A stretch of DNA of 64,000 nt, taken from the NCBI RefSeq assembly GCF_932276165.1, contig NC_063984.1:1867501-1931500 (forward strand). Direction: 5' to 3'. Source of the DNA: Plutella xylostella. Its lineage: Eukaryota > Arthropoda > Insecta > Lepidoptera > Plutellidae. The notes under the pieces were generated by a model. It saw only the letters and a program-made list of their open reading frames with translations. It had not been told where the DNA came from and did no database searches. Position numbers and translations under genes: made by a program. The stretch's first letter is position 1, and each line of letters starts with the position of its first letter. Shown piece by piece: positions 43,425 to 55,770 of this stretch.

Positions 43425-43470
43425 CTCTTGTTGGCTGAAATAAATGGTTTAATAATAATAAAAAAATAAA
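43425..43470 (+). repeat. LINE 3'-tail-like sequence
   Basis: CTTGTTGGCTGAAATAAATGG followed by TTTAATAATAATA resembles the tail at 45,890-45,935 (GCCTGAAATAAACGGTTATT then ATTATTA). Both look like LINE 3' ends with a polyadenylation-type AATAAA and a TTA repeat. Confidence 0.45.
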
Positions 43471-43684
43471 AAATGTCTTAAATCTATGAGCCCTTGACAA
43501 AATATCCACCTTTCGGCATCGTACGCAACGGACGCATCGCATTAAGTATTCTTTGTATAGAAGTTCACAAAAGTGCGTCAGGCATTGCCGCCGCCGTGTC
43601 TCCATGCATTTATTAAAATCCGTTATGTCCGATACCTACGTACGATACGGATGCTTACCCCTATACGTCCTACGTCTCGTCCCA

Positions 43685-43800
43685 TCTATGTGGATGTCTG
43701 GAAGAGATTACTTTTAATAATATAAGGTCGCCGATTGTACTATTTCTTTTATATGTTTGTGAAACTGTTTCCGTGCATAAAGAGTATTTTATATTTATCT
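43685..43800 (+). repeat. LINE/SINE 3' tail fragment
   Basis: TCTGGAAGAGATTACTTTTA, AAGGTCGCCGATTGTACTA and a TATTTATCTTTATC tail. Related copies are at 48,700-48,811, 51,724-51,837 and 37,050-37,180. Confidence 0.55.
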
Positions 43801-46800
43801 TTATCATATTGGTGGTGACAGTGGAGTGGGATCAAACATTGAACCTAACTAGGACAAATACTCGCATAATCCTCTCACCGTTTCGGCATTAATTATCGAA
43901 TGTCATTATTTTAATGAGGAAAAACCAAATCTACTTTTCGCACCATGATTAATAATAGTAAAATGGAATAAATTCGGAAATGACCAATCTCTCGATTCTT
44001 CCTGTTGACTTGAGTTTAATTAACGAGAGATTTAAACGTTTTGGCCTTTGTAATGAAAATTCTGATCTTTGAAATTGTTCTTTGAATTAGTGAAATATTT
44101 ATGCGAAATATATAGTGATACTTAACTATATAACTTTAACTATATATATATTTGATGGGTGAAATCCATATATTTCATTCAAGTAGGTAATTTCGGGCCA
44201 TTATCATCTAGTTACTTTTATTTTATAGTCTAGTAAATATTTACCTAGTAATACGGTATAGGTATTATTGTATAAAACATCTTTTCAGTTAAGTTCTTAT
44301 AAAACAACAGTAGGTAATTGTGACATACAAATTTTTTGGACCTAAGTACATTTTCAAACAAAAAACCGCGTTTGCACGAACCATTACAAACACATATATT
44401 TAATAAAATAATACCAACTTTACCAAACCCCAAAACAAGTTGCCGCTCTCAAAAAATGCAAATCTTCGTCAATTTATGTGTCCCGCCTGTCCCAAACTAA
44501 GTTTATATGGCGCTAAGGGTCGGCGTACACTGCGCCTCGCAAATAGACTGCGGCCCGGGGGAACCATCCGTCACTGAAACTCAACCGGCCCGGTTAGGAA
44601 ACACGCACACTGAGTGGCCCGGTTGAGGCCGACGCTGATTTTGATAGCTTCGCGCAGTCGTAGATTTAAAATAGTTGTGCTAACCCTTCTTAACTCCTGA
44701 TGGAAAAGTTTACCGTGTCTGTGTATCTGTAGTAGCGTAGCTTCCAAATGCCTGAAGGGATTTTCGAAAAATATTTGGACATAAAATTATACAAGTCAAA
44801 ATAAAAGAATATACCTAAACAAAACAAAAAAAAACGTTTAATAATAATTATGAAAATGCTATCAACGTTCCACTTATCTTCGAACTAAAAAGCGCATACT
44901 TATTGGAGTTGGGCACTGTGTATTGTGATACTTGTGATCTTGTGATTAGAAAAAAATAACGAAACACTCGCATAAAATACATCCCAGTGTGCCTCGCCCC
45001 TTATTTCCGGGTTTAACCAGACTATAATATCTGGCGGTTCACAATATGCCATGTTTATATTAGAAACTATTGCTCTACCTAGAGAACTACAGAGTGTCAG
45101 TCTTTGATGGGTTAACGTAGGAGAGACGTGTGAATAGACTGGTGCACAGAAATGACATGAATCTCTAGATCTAGCCAGTTTAATTTAACTTATAAACTAC
45201 AGCATTTAGTAGTAAAAGAAAATTTTACCTTGTTTTTACCTTTTTAGGAAGGCATAAAAGAACTAGGTACTTCTATACACGAGTCTAAGTCACCAATAAT
45301 AATGAAATTACCTAAATTGGCAACAGTCCATGCTTTCCGCTCTTTTTCCTTTAGGCAGAGGAAATCATTTTCAGTTTCGGACAACATCACATAATGTGGA
45401 GGTCATAGCGTTCGGCACTACGGCGTATTAAGGTCTGAGCACACCTGTGTAGTAGACGGTATGGCTACACGGCGACACCATACATCGAATAACATACCTA
45501 ATGAGGGAACGTCAGATTAAATATACGAACAACATACAAAGAAAAAGCAAAAAACTATCCGCATTTTGTTTACTGTCAAACCGTTTTAAGTTGAACCACA
45601 TCATCATCAGCCTATAGCAGATAGCAGTCCACTCCTGGACGTACGCCTAATTTACCTAATGAGAACCAATTGTACCAATGAATAAAGTCACAAATATAAT
45701 AAGATAATATAAAAGCTCAGCGGTAGTAGTGGGGTGTGTGTGAGATGTCCCCACATATTTATTTATTTATTTGTCGAGACACTTCTTTTGCATTGACACT
45801 TCATCTATTTCGTAAGACAATGTATATACTTTACATAGTATATATTAATATTGTTTAATTAATTAAAAAATATATTTGTGTCAGTATTTTATACTATGGG
45901 CCATTGATGCCTGAAATAAACGGTTATTATTATTAATATCGTTGATGGAATTACATTATGAGACATCATACACGGACAGCTCTGCCGCTGTCGTTCATTG
46001 CTCCGTCCCGCTGTGTGCCCAGACCTTTACCGTTCCTATTCTTCTGCTGTCAAACGGGCAGTTTCCATTGGACGACTGCGAATAGATCCTGTGTTTGATT
46101 CGTCCACAATTTGCAATGCACACTCGGAAAGTAGAGTTTATTTGAAAGCTTTATTTGTGCACGCACTGGAGTAAATAAAATATGCACTTTGGACAACGAT
46201 GTACGAAGAGCAAAGAGGTATCTATAATTAATACCATAACGACATCTCAATACACTGATGCATATTTTTGCCTTTTAAAGCAAATGGTTAGGTTGAATGA
46301 AGAGTTTGATGTGTATGAGGCCACGAGAATAGTGGCATTACCATGACCTAGCGAGCGTTTATCAGGATGCCGCGACGCCGACGTAAGGTGCAGTTAAAAT
46401 TTTATTTCATCTGCCCAGCAAACTCCATCCACTCTAGTCTCACTTATGTAACATATTTCATTTCCATTTTTTTTTATCTGCGCGGGCAATTAAAACTATC
46501 AATTTTCAATGATAAAATGGAAAACTAACAAATGTCCGCTCAAATTAACACTTTGTTTTATTTCCTTCCTAAGCAAAGTATCGGGTTTATTTAATTAAAT
46601 GGTCCGGGTTTCACTATTCCACGTTCGCCGACTGAAAAATTAATAGCATTGAGTGCGCGACGCCACCGCCCGGAACAATTTGAATCCATCCATTGCTGCG
46701 AATCCGTTGAGCCCGATTATTTTTATGCAGCCGCCATTTTTGTTAACGTTCTCTTTTTAAATTTGTAAATTTCGAGGGGTTTTTAACGTTGACGCGATTA

Positions 46801-48453
46801 CAGATTTTTATTTTTACCCGTGTCCGCTTTAAAGCTTCACGTTGTTATTATTCAATTGCAATTTTATTGCGAGGAAAAAGTGTGACTTTTTGTTGTTGCC
46901 GTTTTTTTGTGTGATCTAAACTTACTCAAATTGTATGTACTTTACCTTCTTCTTAAGGTGTCACCACCGTCGGCTATCATCATGGCCACTTAAGCCCGGA
47001 ATTTTGCACCTTGGAACAGCTCTAGTTATGTGAACATTTGAACCATTCAGGGAGATTCTGTAGCCATAATAACCACATTAAAGAAAACTAAAATAAATTC
47101 TAGGTAAAAAAAAAACTTTTTTTTTATGTAGCCTGTTTAGCGTCCCACTGCTGGGCAAAGGCCTCCTTATAAATTGACCACAAAAAAAAAATACATCAAC
47201 TAAATGAATTACCATCTAACTTGAAGCCACTGGCCGAGTTAAATTTAAAACTGCATATCTACAAAGGCTTACAAATTAAAAAGACATCTCAGCGGCGCTG
47301 CATATAATTTATTCCCAGATAGTTATCTGTTCTTGGCTCGACATAAATATGGCCGATGCGGGATGTGTCTATTTTTTCCGAGCAGCCGCATCCCTTTCGA
47401 GCTATGCACGTTTATCATCGGGTGCTTGCATGCAGAGTTGGGCATGAGTAGACATGGCATTTAAAAATATATCATTTTTTTTGTTAAAAGGTATCCTATT
47501 CTAATCACTGTAGATTAAGTGTAATGGGGGTGTAATTAAATGCACTTGGTTTTATCGAATGGAACCTTTTCCCCTAAGCTTATTGGACCATTTTCCCACC
47601 ACTCTGGTCCACTGCGGGTTGGTGAGTTCATAGTTTCATACATCTAGATGTGCTGCAACAGTTAAGTAAGTAGTATAACTGACGAAACTAACAACTAACT
47701 GCTGACGAAATGTAAGTAGACAAACATAAATGACCTTTTCCTAAAGAAGTTGTGTGTGTGTTGCAAAAAAGATGAAAAATCTGTAAAGAAAATGCTGTAT
47801 ATTAACATTTTATGAACAATATTTCCAAGATCCTTCCTTCCTTTTCTTACCACAACTATTTTTAAAAGTACCATTTTCTTTTCTGCAACTTTCGTAGCTC
47901 TACATAATCAGTGGCGTGCCGAGCGTGCGTCGGACACGAGGTCCCTTGATTTTACACGCCCGATGTAAATGTTCAATGATTAATAGACCAGCCCTTTTGA
48001 CACTAGACCTCTTGTAATAAGTTGTATTATAGCGCACAGAATTAATCGCTCGCAGTAACCGATGTGTGAAGTTATTGATTATTAAAGGAGCCGCTATGGC
48101 TAAAGTACCTAACTAATATTTTTATATTAAGATTTCATCTAAGTTTTGCATGTAAATAAATGTGTTATTTGATATCAGTATCATCATCTCAGATCATAAA
48201 AACTAAAGGATCATCATCTTTTGCTTTGCAGAACGACCTACTTTCACTTTCTATGATATACATGTATAAATGGGTGTATAAATGTGTTAATTAAATTGAA
48301 ATGCACAAAGAAACTGTAGGTAGGTAGTTTGTCTCCATAAATCCATCAGAGTGCTGATTAAAATGACTAAATGGCAGTAAGGTATGTTTTTGACGACAGC
48401 TTAATATGATTTGTGGTGAAATAGGTACATAGGCATAGCAACCATAAATTATA
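43801..48453. other. Unassigned DNA, about 4.7 kb, with LINE scraps
   Basis: Contains an RTE-like end fragment (CATCATCATCAGCCTATAGC, 45,601-45,652), a LINE tail at 45,890-45,935, and a CCCACTGCTGGGCAAAGGCC fragment at 47,120-47,185. 45,480-45,880 shares blocks (CGCATTTTGTTTACTGT, GCTCAGCGGTAGTAG, TCGAGACACTTCTTT) with 53,310-53,560. No exon recognised. Confidence 0.4.
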
Positions 48454-48938
48454 CACTCGTGATCAATGAAAAAGTTCCAGTGACATTATTAGAATAATAT
48501 TTATTTATAATATATTATATATTTAAAAGTATGTATATATTTAAGTATATAAGTATGTTGTATGTAGTTTATATTACCTATTACTAGGTATAGATTAGGT
48601 ATCATTTTATATAATTGTTAATTTTTCCTTTTATAAGTTATGTTTGTAATTTTTTGCACTTTCCCCTTTTCTTTTGTATAATTTCTCTCCTCCGAGGTAG
48701 TCTGGAAGAAATTACTCTTAGTAATAAGGCCGCCATTTGTACCGTCTATGTTATGCATATTCTATTGTAATTTCTGTGTTTGTGTACAATAAAGAATTAT
48801 CTATCTATCTATGACATAGCACCAAATTAACCCTAAACGGAAAAGGCCAGCTTAATGACGCCGTCTGCAATATTTATTTTTATTAACTTAACTAAAACTA
48901 AATGTTTTGAAATAATTAAATATATATATTTATATAAT

Positions 48939-48978
<40 letters not shown>

Positions 48979-49022
48979 GTCCTGGCATTTTGTAAGTGGA
49001 ACTTTATCATTGCTCGTGAGTG
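48454..49022. mobile_element. TA-type MITE (M2) split by a LINE 3' end
   Basis: CACTCGTGATCAATGAAAAA at the left and GTGGAACTTTATCATTGCTC plus GTGAGTG at the right, flanked by TA (48,452-48,453 and 49,023-49,024). The interior shares CACCAAATTAACCCTAAACGG-type sequence with 895-925. A long AT run (about 48,940-48,975) lies inside. Without the insert it would be about 240 bp. Confidence 0.75.
48487..48811 (+). mobile_element. 5'-truncated LINE 3' end inside M2, with target duplication
   Basis: TGACAT at 48,481-48,486 is repeated at 48,812-48,817. The insert ends TGTACAATAAAGAATTATCT and a CTAT repeat, with AATAAGGCCGCCATTTGTAC upstream. The MITE copy at 883-930 shows the uninterrupted arrangement. 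Confidence 0.8.
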
Positions 49023-49024
49023 TA

Positions 49025-49867
49025 AACACGGAATTTAAAATGACAGCTACCTACTTATAAAGCTCGATTTACTGAAGTACTCCTTTTCCACGGCTAATTA
49101 ATACGACTATCCTTTCCCTAATTAAAAGCACGTGTGATAGAATATGAAGGATGTGACATACGACAGAAAGTATGGCACAGAATGGAACCATACAGTAGAG
49201 ATGATTGTCATTAAAAGAAAGAGATTATAAAATTTGCTAGGTATAATGAAAATTAATCTTAACAAGATTGAATATGTTTCATATTAGTAATTATGTCAAT
49301 ATAAACCATATACGGCGCGCTAACATTAAATACCTATTAGTGAGGTTACTTTAGCTTTAGCCGTCATCTTCAAGCCTTATAATTCAATCACTAGTTAATG
49401 AATAATTAATAATCGATACATTTTAAAGTACTTGCAAAATATACTAATTTATAGGACTTATATTGACGACACTGTGTGATGATGATGATTATGTTAATGA
49501 TTATGAATTAATATTGATACTACTACCCAACTACACTGTGCTAAGCAACAATATAACGGATTTACTATTTTTATCACACACTATGTTATCTTACACCTAT
49601 GTCAAAAATACACTTCAGTAAATGTATTCATCATAATTAACAAGGCAATTTACATGTGGTGGAAAGGAATGAAACATTTGTGATAATTTCATGACAGGAG
49701 TAGGAATATCGTTTTTTCTATTTGAGTTACTTAATCATAAAAATTACTATAAAGTATTTTTTTTTGGTTCTGATAGACGGTCTCCGGTAGCTATAATTAA
49801 TGCAAGTTGTCACTATAGGTAAAAACACAAGCCAATGATCATGTTTTCTCGAATTTTTAAGTTTACG
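49025..49867. other. Unassigned DNA
   Basis: No exon or element boundary seen. A GATGATGATGATTATG stretch lies near 49,480. Confidence 0.4.
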
Positions 49868-50057
49868 AGCTGTTCCCGCGAGCTTCGCTTCGCCTTAAAA
49901 AGTTGCCCCGTGGGAATTCCAGGATCAAAAGTAGCCTATGTTCTTTCTCAGGGTCTGTATACTTAATTTAATTCCAATCCGTTCAGTCGTTTTGGCGTGA
50001 AAGAGTAAAAGACAGACGGGCACAGTTTCTTTCGCATTTATAAATATTAGTTAGGAT
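49868..50057 (+). mobile_element. SINE-C, copy C (degenerate)
   Basis: AGCTGTTCCCGCGAGCTTCG to TCGCATTTATAAATATTAG plus TTAGGAT, with several small deletions and a shortened GACA run. It is the most diverged of the six copies. Confidence 0.7.
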
Positions 50058-51465
50058 TTTACATACATAAAGATTATTCTCCTGACTGTAACCCCCCGAA
50101 GGGATAGTCAGTAGTTCATTACATTTTGTAATTACGTGATAGGCAGCGAGCCGTATCGCCACCGCCGTTTATTACTGAGTACAATGCAGTTAGGGTACAT
50201 ATCGGTGAAGGAAAACATCGTGACGAATGTAGATATATATCTATTTTTATATTATATATTATATTTTTTTCATAGATACTTAATTAGTTATTTTTAAGAA
50301 TTGATTATTTTGTATATTGCTTCAATAAAACACCTACCTGCCTACTGATAAATTTTTAATGTCTAAAGTTATCAAATTAGAAACAATTCCAATTTACAAA
50401 ACAAACAAAAACAGACCTTACGCATCGATAAGAATAAGACGAAACAGGCGGAAAATTTGTGAAAGAAATTAAGCAGAAAATTCACGAAAAACGTTATCAA
50501 ATGGAATAAGGAACGAGAACTTACTTGGATCACAATAATTCACGTACAAAACGTGTGCCATCAATAAAATGAAGACGAAAATGCTCGAGCTAGTCGAAAC
50601 TGAACTTGCGAAAGCTCAGAATAAGGAAGGGAATCGTTTGCAGGATGTGAAGCGAAAAACTTCATATTCTGTGTTGGCCCCACACGCCTCCCAAGTCAGT
50701 GTAAGTACTCGCAATTCAACCTAGTATTTTATTTCCATTTTTTTTCTCCCCTTTTTCCGTTTTTAGTGTCCCGAATTGAAATGATGTAACGCCATCTAGC
50801 GGTGTCAATAAAAATGACTGAGGGTTATATTGAAATTCAGGTGCGCTCGGGGTTCTCAATTTTGTGTTTTCTTTGAAAACTTACCTGCAGGTACTAGTTA
50901 TTATTCTGTGGTAGTAGCTGGAAATGTGGTAAATAGTTAATTCATTATTATGAGAACTGTTCCGGTCCATGCCATATTCAGGGTCGATTTTATCAGTGAT
51001 TTTGCCGTCCGCATATGAATGTATTCGCCATACTTACCACTTTCATAAAATCTACCCTGAATACTTAAATACTTTACAAAGTAAACTTACTTACATTGTA
51101 CGTACAAATTTTGCATAAAATCTTCATTCTGCATCTTTGTTTACAAAACAAATGAATAAAATATTTACATCTATTAAACCTACGCACAACAGACGTTCAA
51201 AACAAAAGTTCTAGAAGTTTCTTATCTATAAAATGTATCAGCTCATGAGTTGTTGGAAAACAACTTTACAACTTGAGTAATAAGAGGCATATTCACACGG
51301 AGAAGAATGGTGGAATATTTGGCGGCCCTTTTTAAGGCTGTTCAAATAATTCTGAGGGAAGTTCTGAAGAGGTCTCCTTGCCGCAGGGCGCGAAGTTATC
51401 AAGTACCGAGCTTAGAAATACACTAGGAAATAATAGACAGGGCACCTGACTTGACTTTCAGTTTT

Positions 51466-51633
51466 ACTGTTTCTTTTTTGGTAAAAAAACTTGGTTTACA
51501 ATTTAGACGAGAAATGTTGATACTGTAATATTAATAGCGGTGTGATATTATAACTAATATTATTATGTAATTCTAGTAATTAGCTTTGGAACTGACTTTA
51601 CCATTTGACATCATTCAAGAAATTCTTCTCGCT
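51466..51633 (+). repeat. Local direct repeat, member 1
   Basis: ACTGTTTCTTTTTTGGTAAA to CAAGAAATTCTTCTCGCT matches 53,125-53,248 in the same orientation. This member has about 45 extra bases between TATAACT and the TTTGACATC block. Confidence 0.75.
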
Positions 51634-51723
51634 ATAAATTTATAAGTACTTACATAATTTTATTATTTTCACAGGCTTTGAGCCATGTTATTATTTTTAA
51701 TATTTACTTAATTTTTCCTATCT

Positions 51724-51837
51724 ATTGTCTGAAAGAGATTACTTTGAGGCCGCCGATTGTAATTTTTGTTGTTGTTGTTGTGAAACTATTTCCGTTTGTG
51801 TGCAATAAAAAGTATTATATTTATCTTTATTTTTATC
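51724..51837 (+). repeat. LINE/SINE 3' tail fragment
   Basis: TTGTCTGAAAGAGATTACTT, GAGGCCGCCGATTGTAAT, GTGTGCAATAAAAAGTATTA and a TTTATCTTTATTTTTATC tail. Same group as 43,685-43,800. Confidence 0.55.
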
Positions 51838-52038
51838 CATTGCCCTGTCTAATAGGCCACTATTTCCACTGACTTTGGTTATCGGTGGAGTGACGCGCGC
51901 TGTCCTGTGGTTGGAATACTGAATACGGCCTGCCCTTATTGTCACAACCTATCTAAACTCTTTGCTTGAACCCTTTCATCGTGGATTTTCAGGATTTCAG
52001 TTAGATCATAGATTTATTACAAGTATAGATTTAGTACA

Positions 52039-52071
52039 CCCTAACTAATATTATAAATGCGAAAGTAACTG

Positions 52072-52102
<31 letters not shown>

Positions 52103-52254
52103 TACACTTTCACGCCAAAACTACTAAACGGATTTGAATAAAATTTGGTATACATATGGTCTAGACCCTAAGAAAGAACATAGGCTACTTTTTATCCCGG
52201 AATTCCCACGGGAAAACCTTTTAAGGCGAAGCGAAGCTCGCGGGAACAGCTAGT
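52039..52254 (-). mobile_element. SINE-C, copy D
   Basis: Minus orientation, from AGCTGTTCCCGCGAGCTTCG at 52,252 down to TTATAATATTAGTTAGGGT at 52,039. GACA run of about seven units. Confidence 0.75.
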
Positions 52255-52632
52255 AGTACATAAGCAGAGGTATACAGCCCAATTACGAGTACGTTTTAGA
52301 ATATTAGAGTTATGTTTAGTTACAAATTCGAAGTAAACCGTGACAACCCTGAAATAATTTTTGATGACATAAAACATTTGAGATACTCTTCCAAGTTAGG
52401 TACAGGATTATAATGTATGCTTTTTAGTTGCTGTGTATAATCTAAAATAACTAAATGCAATAAACTACATTACTAACACTAGTTGCTAGTTATTATGCTG
52501 TGGTATACACCTATGTAGTGTGATTGGTATCCCGAAATTCTCACGCTAAAATCAGAAAAGTGAAGAATCAGTTCAGAAAAATATACAATAGCTGATTGGG
52601 TACCTTTTATGACAACGGCAAATTTATATTAC

Positions 52633-52784
52633 ACTAGCTGTTCCCGCGCGCTTCGCTTCGCCTTAAAAAGTTTACCCGTGGGAATTCCGGGATAAAAAGT
52701 AGCTTATGTTCTTTCCCAGGGTCTAGACCGTATGTATACCAAATTTCATTCAAATCCGTTCGGTAGTTTTGGCGTGAAAGAGTA

Positions 52785-52815
<31 letters not shown>

Positions 52816-52862
52816 CAGTTACTTTCGCATTTATAATATTAGTTAGGATTAGGATTAGGATT
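52633..52862 (+). mobile_element. SINE-C, copy E
   Basis: ACTAGCTGTTCCCGCGCGCT to TTATAATATTAGTTAGGATT with three further GGATTA units. It lies 380 bp from copy D in opposite orientation, so the pair could form an inverted repeat. Confidence 0.78.
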
Positions 52863-54387
52863 ATATCTGTGTCAAATAAAGTTTTTTCTTTCTTTCTTTC
52901 TTAAAGTCTAAATAAACAAACAGAGCTACCAGGACAACATAGGTGGTAAGAATGTAAGTGGGGCTGGCAGCATCACCCGAGCAGCCCGCGTCAACGTGAG
53001 ACAGAGACGCTTATTTAATCCAGATACGTGAAACCTTTATACCACCGCTTTCATAAATCATAACTAGGGAACACAGGATATGGGAGAGATGAAACACAAG
53101 TCCCTTGCGATAGACTGATGTTTAACTGTTTCTTTTTTGGTAAAAAACTTGGTTTACAATTTAGACGAGAAATTTTGATACTGTAATATTAATAGCGGTG
53201 TTATATTATAACTTACCTTTTGACATCATTCAAGAAATTCTTCTCGCTTTTGTGTTATTTTAAATCAGTAGCAAAATTGACTTATTTTGACAATATTCGA
53301 AAAAGATGGTGTGTGACATACAAAAACATAGCAAAAAAAAACTGACCGCATTTTGTTTACTGTTAAACCGTATGAAGATCCATGTAATGTCAATCACTGT
53401 AGCAATGAATATTGATAAAGTAAGGACTTTATAAAAAGTCTATGAAATAAACTCCAAATTTTCTAACTAAACTAATTGAAATTAACAGCTCAGTAGTAGA
53501 AGTGGCGTGTTATTGGTCGAGACGTTTCTTTCGCACTAACTCTCCATCTAGTTTATATTAAAATATCATTGAAAATTAAGGTCACTTCCACATTGCTCCA
53601 TGTGCCCACAACTCTCATGGGCACTTACATCCTTTATCACCTGAAGCAATCTGTCACTTCGGTGCGGCGCTCCGTGGTCACGTAGAGACGTCTTGGTAAA
53701 TTTTAATATCCACTGGATGGCATGAGACAAAGGGTGCTGCTGGTAATATTATACGTTTGTCAGAGGCAGCCGCGGCGGGCCGTTCCTGTTGCGGCCATGG
53801 TCTCTGTAGAAAAGCTAGGTTAATTAAAATTCTGTTTTTTTGGTATTGTAAATGTCAGTGATGAGGTAATTTATACATACGTACGTATAATAGAAACCGG
53901 TGATCTAATTTGAAAAATAAGACAGTTGATTTTAATGTGTGCGTGTGTTTAATAACCTTACCAACGTTTAAAACCCCGGCATTCAACACTAACAGTCTTA
54001 CTACGAAATGTGATGTAAAAACCTTGTCTAACAGTCTCCTGCAGCTAAACAAAGCATAACATTAATTGATTCCTTATAAATAATTTGTATAAGGGACGAT
54101 ATAAAAAACAGGTATGGCTAAAACGCCCTTCATAAAATTGCTCCAGTATCAAGCCAATCACTATGTATAATAATTATTATAATAATATATTTTTATTATA
54201 AAACATATAAGACAGCGCACCAGTAAGGAAGATTCCACGACACTTTATCTCAGAAATAATCGAGATTCACTTGAGATTTGTGACTCGAGCCATGATACGT
54301 GGGACATTTCGAGATGTTTCATTATTATTTCAACAATTTCCTACGACTGTTACTATATTATTATAGATTAGTGACTTAGGGCAGTTA
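52863..54387. other. Unassigned DNA with a local repeat member
   Basis: A TTTC tail (GTTTTTTCTTTCTTTCTTTC) follows copy E at 52,879. 53,125-53,248 is the second member of the local direct repeat. No exon recognised. Confidence 0.4.
53125..53248 (+). repeat. Local direct repeat, member 2
   Basis: Matches 51,466-51,633 from ACTGTTTCTTTTTTGG to CAAGAAATTCTTCTCGCT, with about 45 bases fewer in the middle and a few substitutions. Confidence 0.75.
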
Positions 54388-54526
54388 GGGCCACTTGCAG
54401 AAACATATTAAATCTAGATTTTTTAGTGTCAAATCTCGATTTAAGAAACGTCAGTCAGTATAAAACTTGACACTAAATCGAGATTTAACACTAAATCTAG
54501 ATTTAATATGTTGGTGCAAGTGGCCC
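54388..54526. mobile_element. MITE family M6, copy 2, with TTA target duplication
   Basis: GGGCCACTTGCAGAAACATA at the left and TGTTGGTGCAAGTGGCCC at the right, flanked by TTA (54,385-54,387 and 54,527-54,529). A 3-bp TTA duplication fits PIF/Harbinger-type mobilisation. 139 bp, no coding. Confidence 0.8.
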
Positions 54527-55219
54527 TTAGTGTAGCTGATTCTTAAGCAATTTTTGAAAACTGGGTTGCGTTGACTGGTAGAAAATGTTTTCAACACTTC
54601 GGTTTCGCACGGGTGAAATGCTGATACTAAATACACAACAGAAAAACTTCACCTTTTAATGAATGTTATAAAACTTCCTCTTGAATCACTCTATCTATTA
54701 AAAAAAATGCATCAAAATCCGTTGCGTAGTTTTAAAGATTTAAGCGTGCAAAGGGACAGAGAAACTGACTTTGTTTTATACTACATAATGTAGTGATGAT
54801 TACGAGGGTTTGGGTTTGCTGTTTTATTATAATTAGAATCATGTTTAGATAATTTATTTAAATCCAAAACAAATGCGTGTGCACTAACACGCAATGAAGC
54901 GCCTCCACACAAATTTATACAAAAAAACAAAGTAGGTTTATCAATATTTATAATTTGAATGCACCCAATTCTATTCACAGCTGGCTAGTACGCGTAAGAT
55001 AATAAGATTTTTCATGTAAAATAAAAATAATTATTATCTCTGGTTGATACCCGCTGGGTATATTTCATAAAGGGGATTCCCTATGGAGAACATGTCACTT
55101 AACTGGTAAATTATGGACTAATGACACTTAATAAAACTCAGCCGCACGAAAAATAAAGTTTTGAATAAAAATGTGAATAAATTTCAATACCCTTGGATAA
55201 CAATAACAAGGTGAATAGA
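54527..55219. other. Unassigned DNA upstream of the errantivirus
   Basis: No exon or element boundary recognised. Confidence 0.4.
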
Positions 55220-55223
55220 ATTT

Positions 55224-55554
55224 AGTTATGTACCCCCAAGTATCTCACCCTTAGAACTTTCTGGAACTTTAAATATAAACATAAACAGAGATACTGTAAG
55301 CATTGCAACATATTATATTGTTATTGCATCAGCCAGGATGCTGATGGATCATTCCACGAATCTCCAACTTTGTAAAGCATCAACTGTATGGAGTGTAGAG
55401 TGATGTATCAGCAGATTGGTCACGTAGGCCACTCTTAGTGTTAAGACTATGTCATTGTATGAGTCAGTATTAAACGGACCTCAAATCGGAACGGTTATGC
55501 TCGTCTTTAATTTTAGTTTTTAAAAACCTAATAGCGCGGACCCGCAATTTGACT
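55224..55554 (+). repeat. Errantivirus 5' LTR
   Basis: 331 bp with AGT...ACT inverted ends. It carries an initiator-plus-DPE promoter and no TATA box. It differs from the 3' LTR only at 55,490 by eye. Confidence 0.95.
55464..55497 (+). promoter_or_regulatory. Errantivirus core promoter (Inr plus DPE)
   Basis: TCAGT at 55,464-55,468 puts +1 at A 55,466. GGTTA at 55,493-55,497 then lies at +28 to +32, fitting the downstream promoter element consensus at its required spacing. TATA-less Inr/DPE promoters are known from insect LTR elements. The start of R is inferred from this. Confidence 0.65.
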
Positions 55555-55571
55555 GGCGCAGCCGGTAGGAT
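55554..55571 (+). other. Errantivirus primer binding site (tRNA-Ser-like)
   Basis: TGGCGCAGCCGGTAGGAT begins on the last base of the 5' LTR. It resembles the tRNA-Ser primer sites of the 17.6/297 group of errantiviruses. The tRNA assignment is from family knowledge, not from a tRNA sequence in this window. Confidence 0.75.
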
Positions 55572-55755
55572 AGTCGCTATATATTAGCAGCGCGTGTTTC
55601 GCATCTGTCGGTTCGAGCATCAAATTCTGCTTACCTAAAAGGTGAAATTACGTCGCGATTCGCTATTAAACGGCTATTCCAAGAACCAAACAAATTCGTC
55701 GAGAAACGGGTATCCAAAAGTGCATTAGTGTTTTTGCTCGAGTGTTGAGGCAGCG

Positions 55756-55770
55756 ATGCGTTGGTAAGTA
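55756..55770 (+). promoter_or_regulatory. Leader ATG and splice donor for env mRNA
   Basis: ATG at 55,756 starts an 8-base coding stub ending at 55,763, followed by the near-perfect donor GTAAGTA (55,764-55,770). Unspliced, this ATG gives only a three-codon upstream ORF. Spliced to the acceptor at 60,928, it enters the env frame. Known errantivirus env genes are expressed from a spliced subgenomic RNA. Not tested here. Confidence 0.7.

Larger units (their letters stand above)
50058..52038. other. Unassigned DNA with SINE-B and LINE fragments
   Basis: 50,085-50,235 carries SINE-B pieces (CCCCGAAGGGATAGTCAGTA, AAAACATCGTGACGA), partly rearranged. 51,466-51,633 is the first member of a local direct repeat. 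51,724-51,837 is a LINE tail with a TTG trinucleotide run. No exon recognised. Confidence 0.45.

Noticed and set aside
52840..52862. Telomere-like TTAGG repeats
   Set aside because: The unit is TTAGGA, only a few copies long, and always forms the 3' tail of SINE-C; not a telomeric array.
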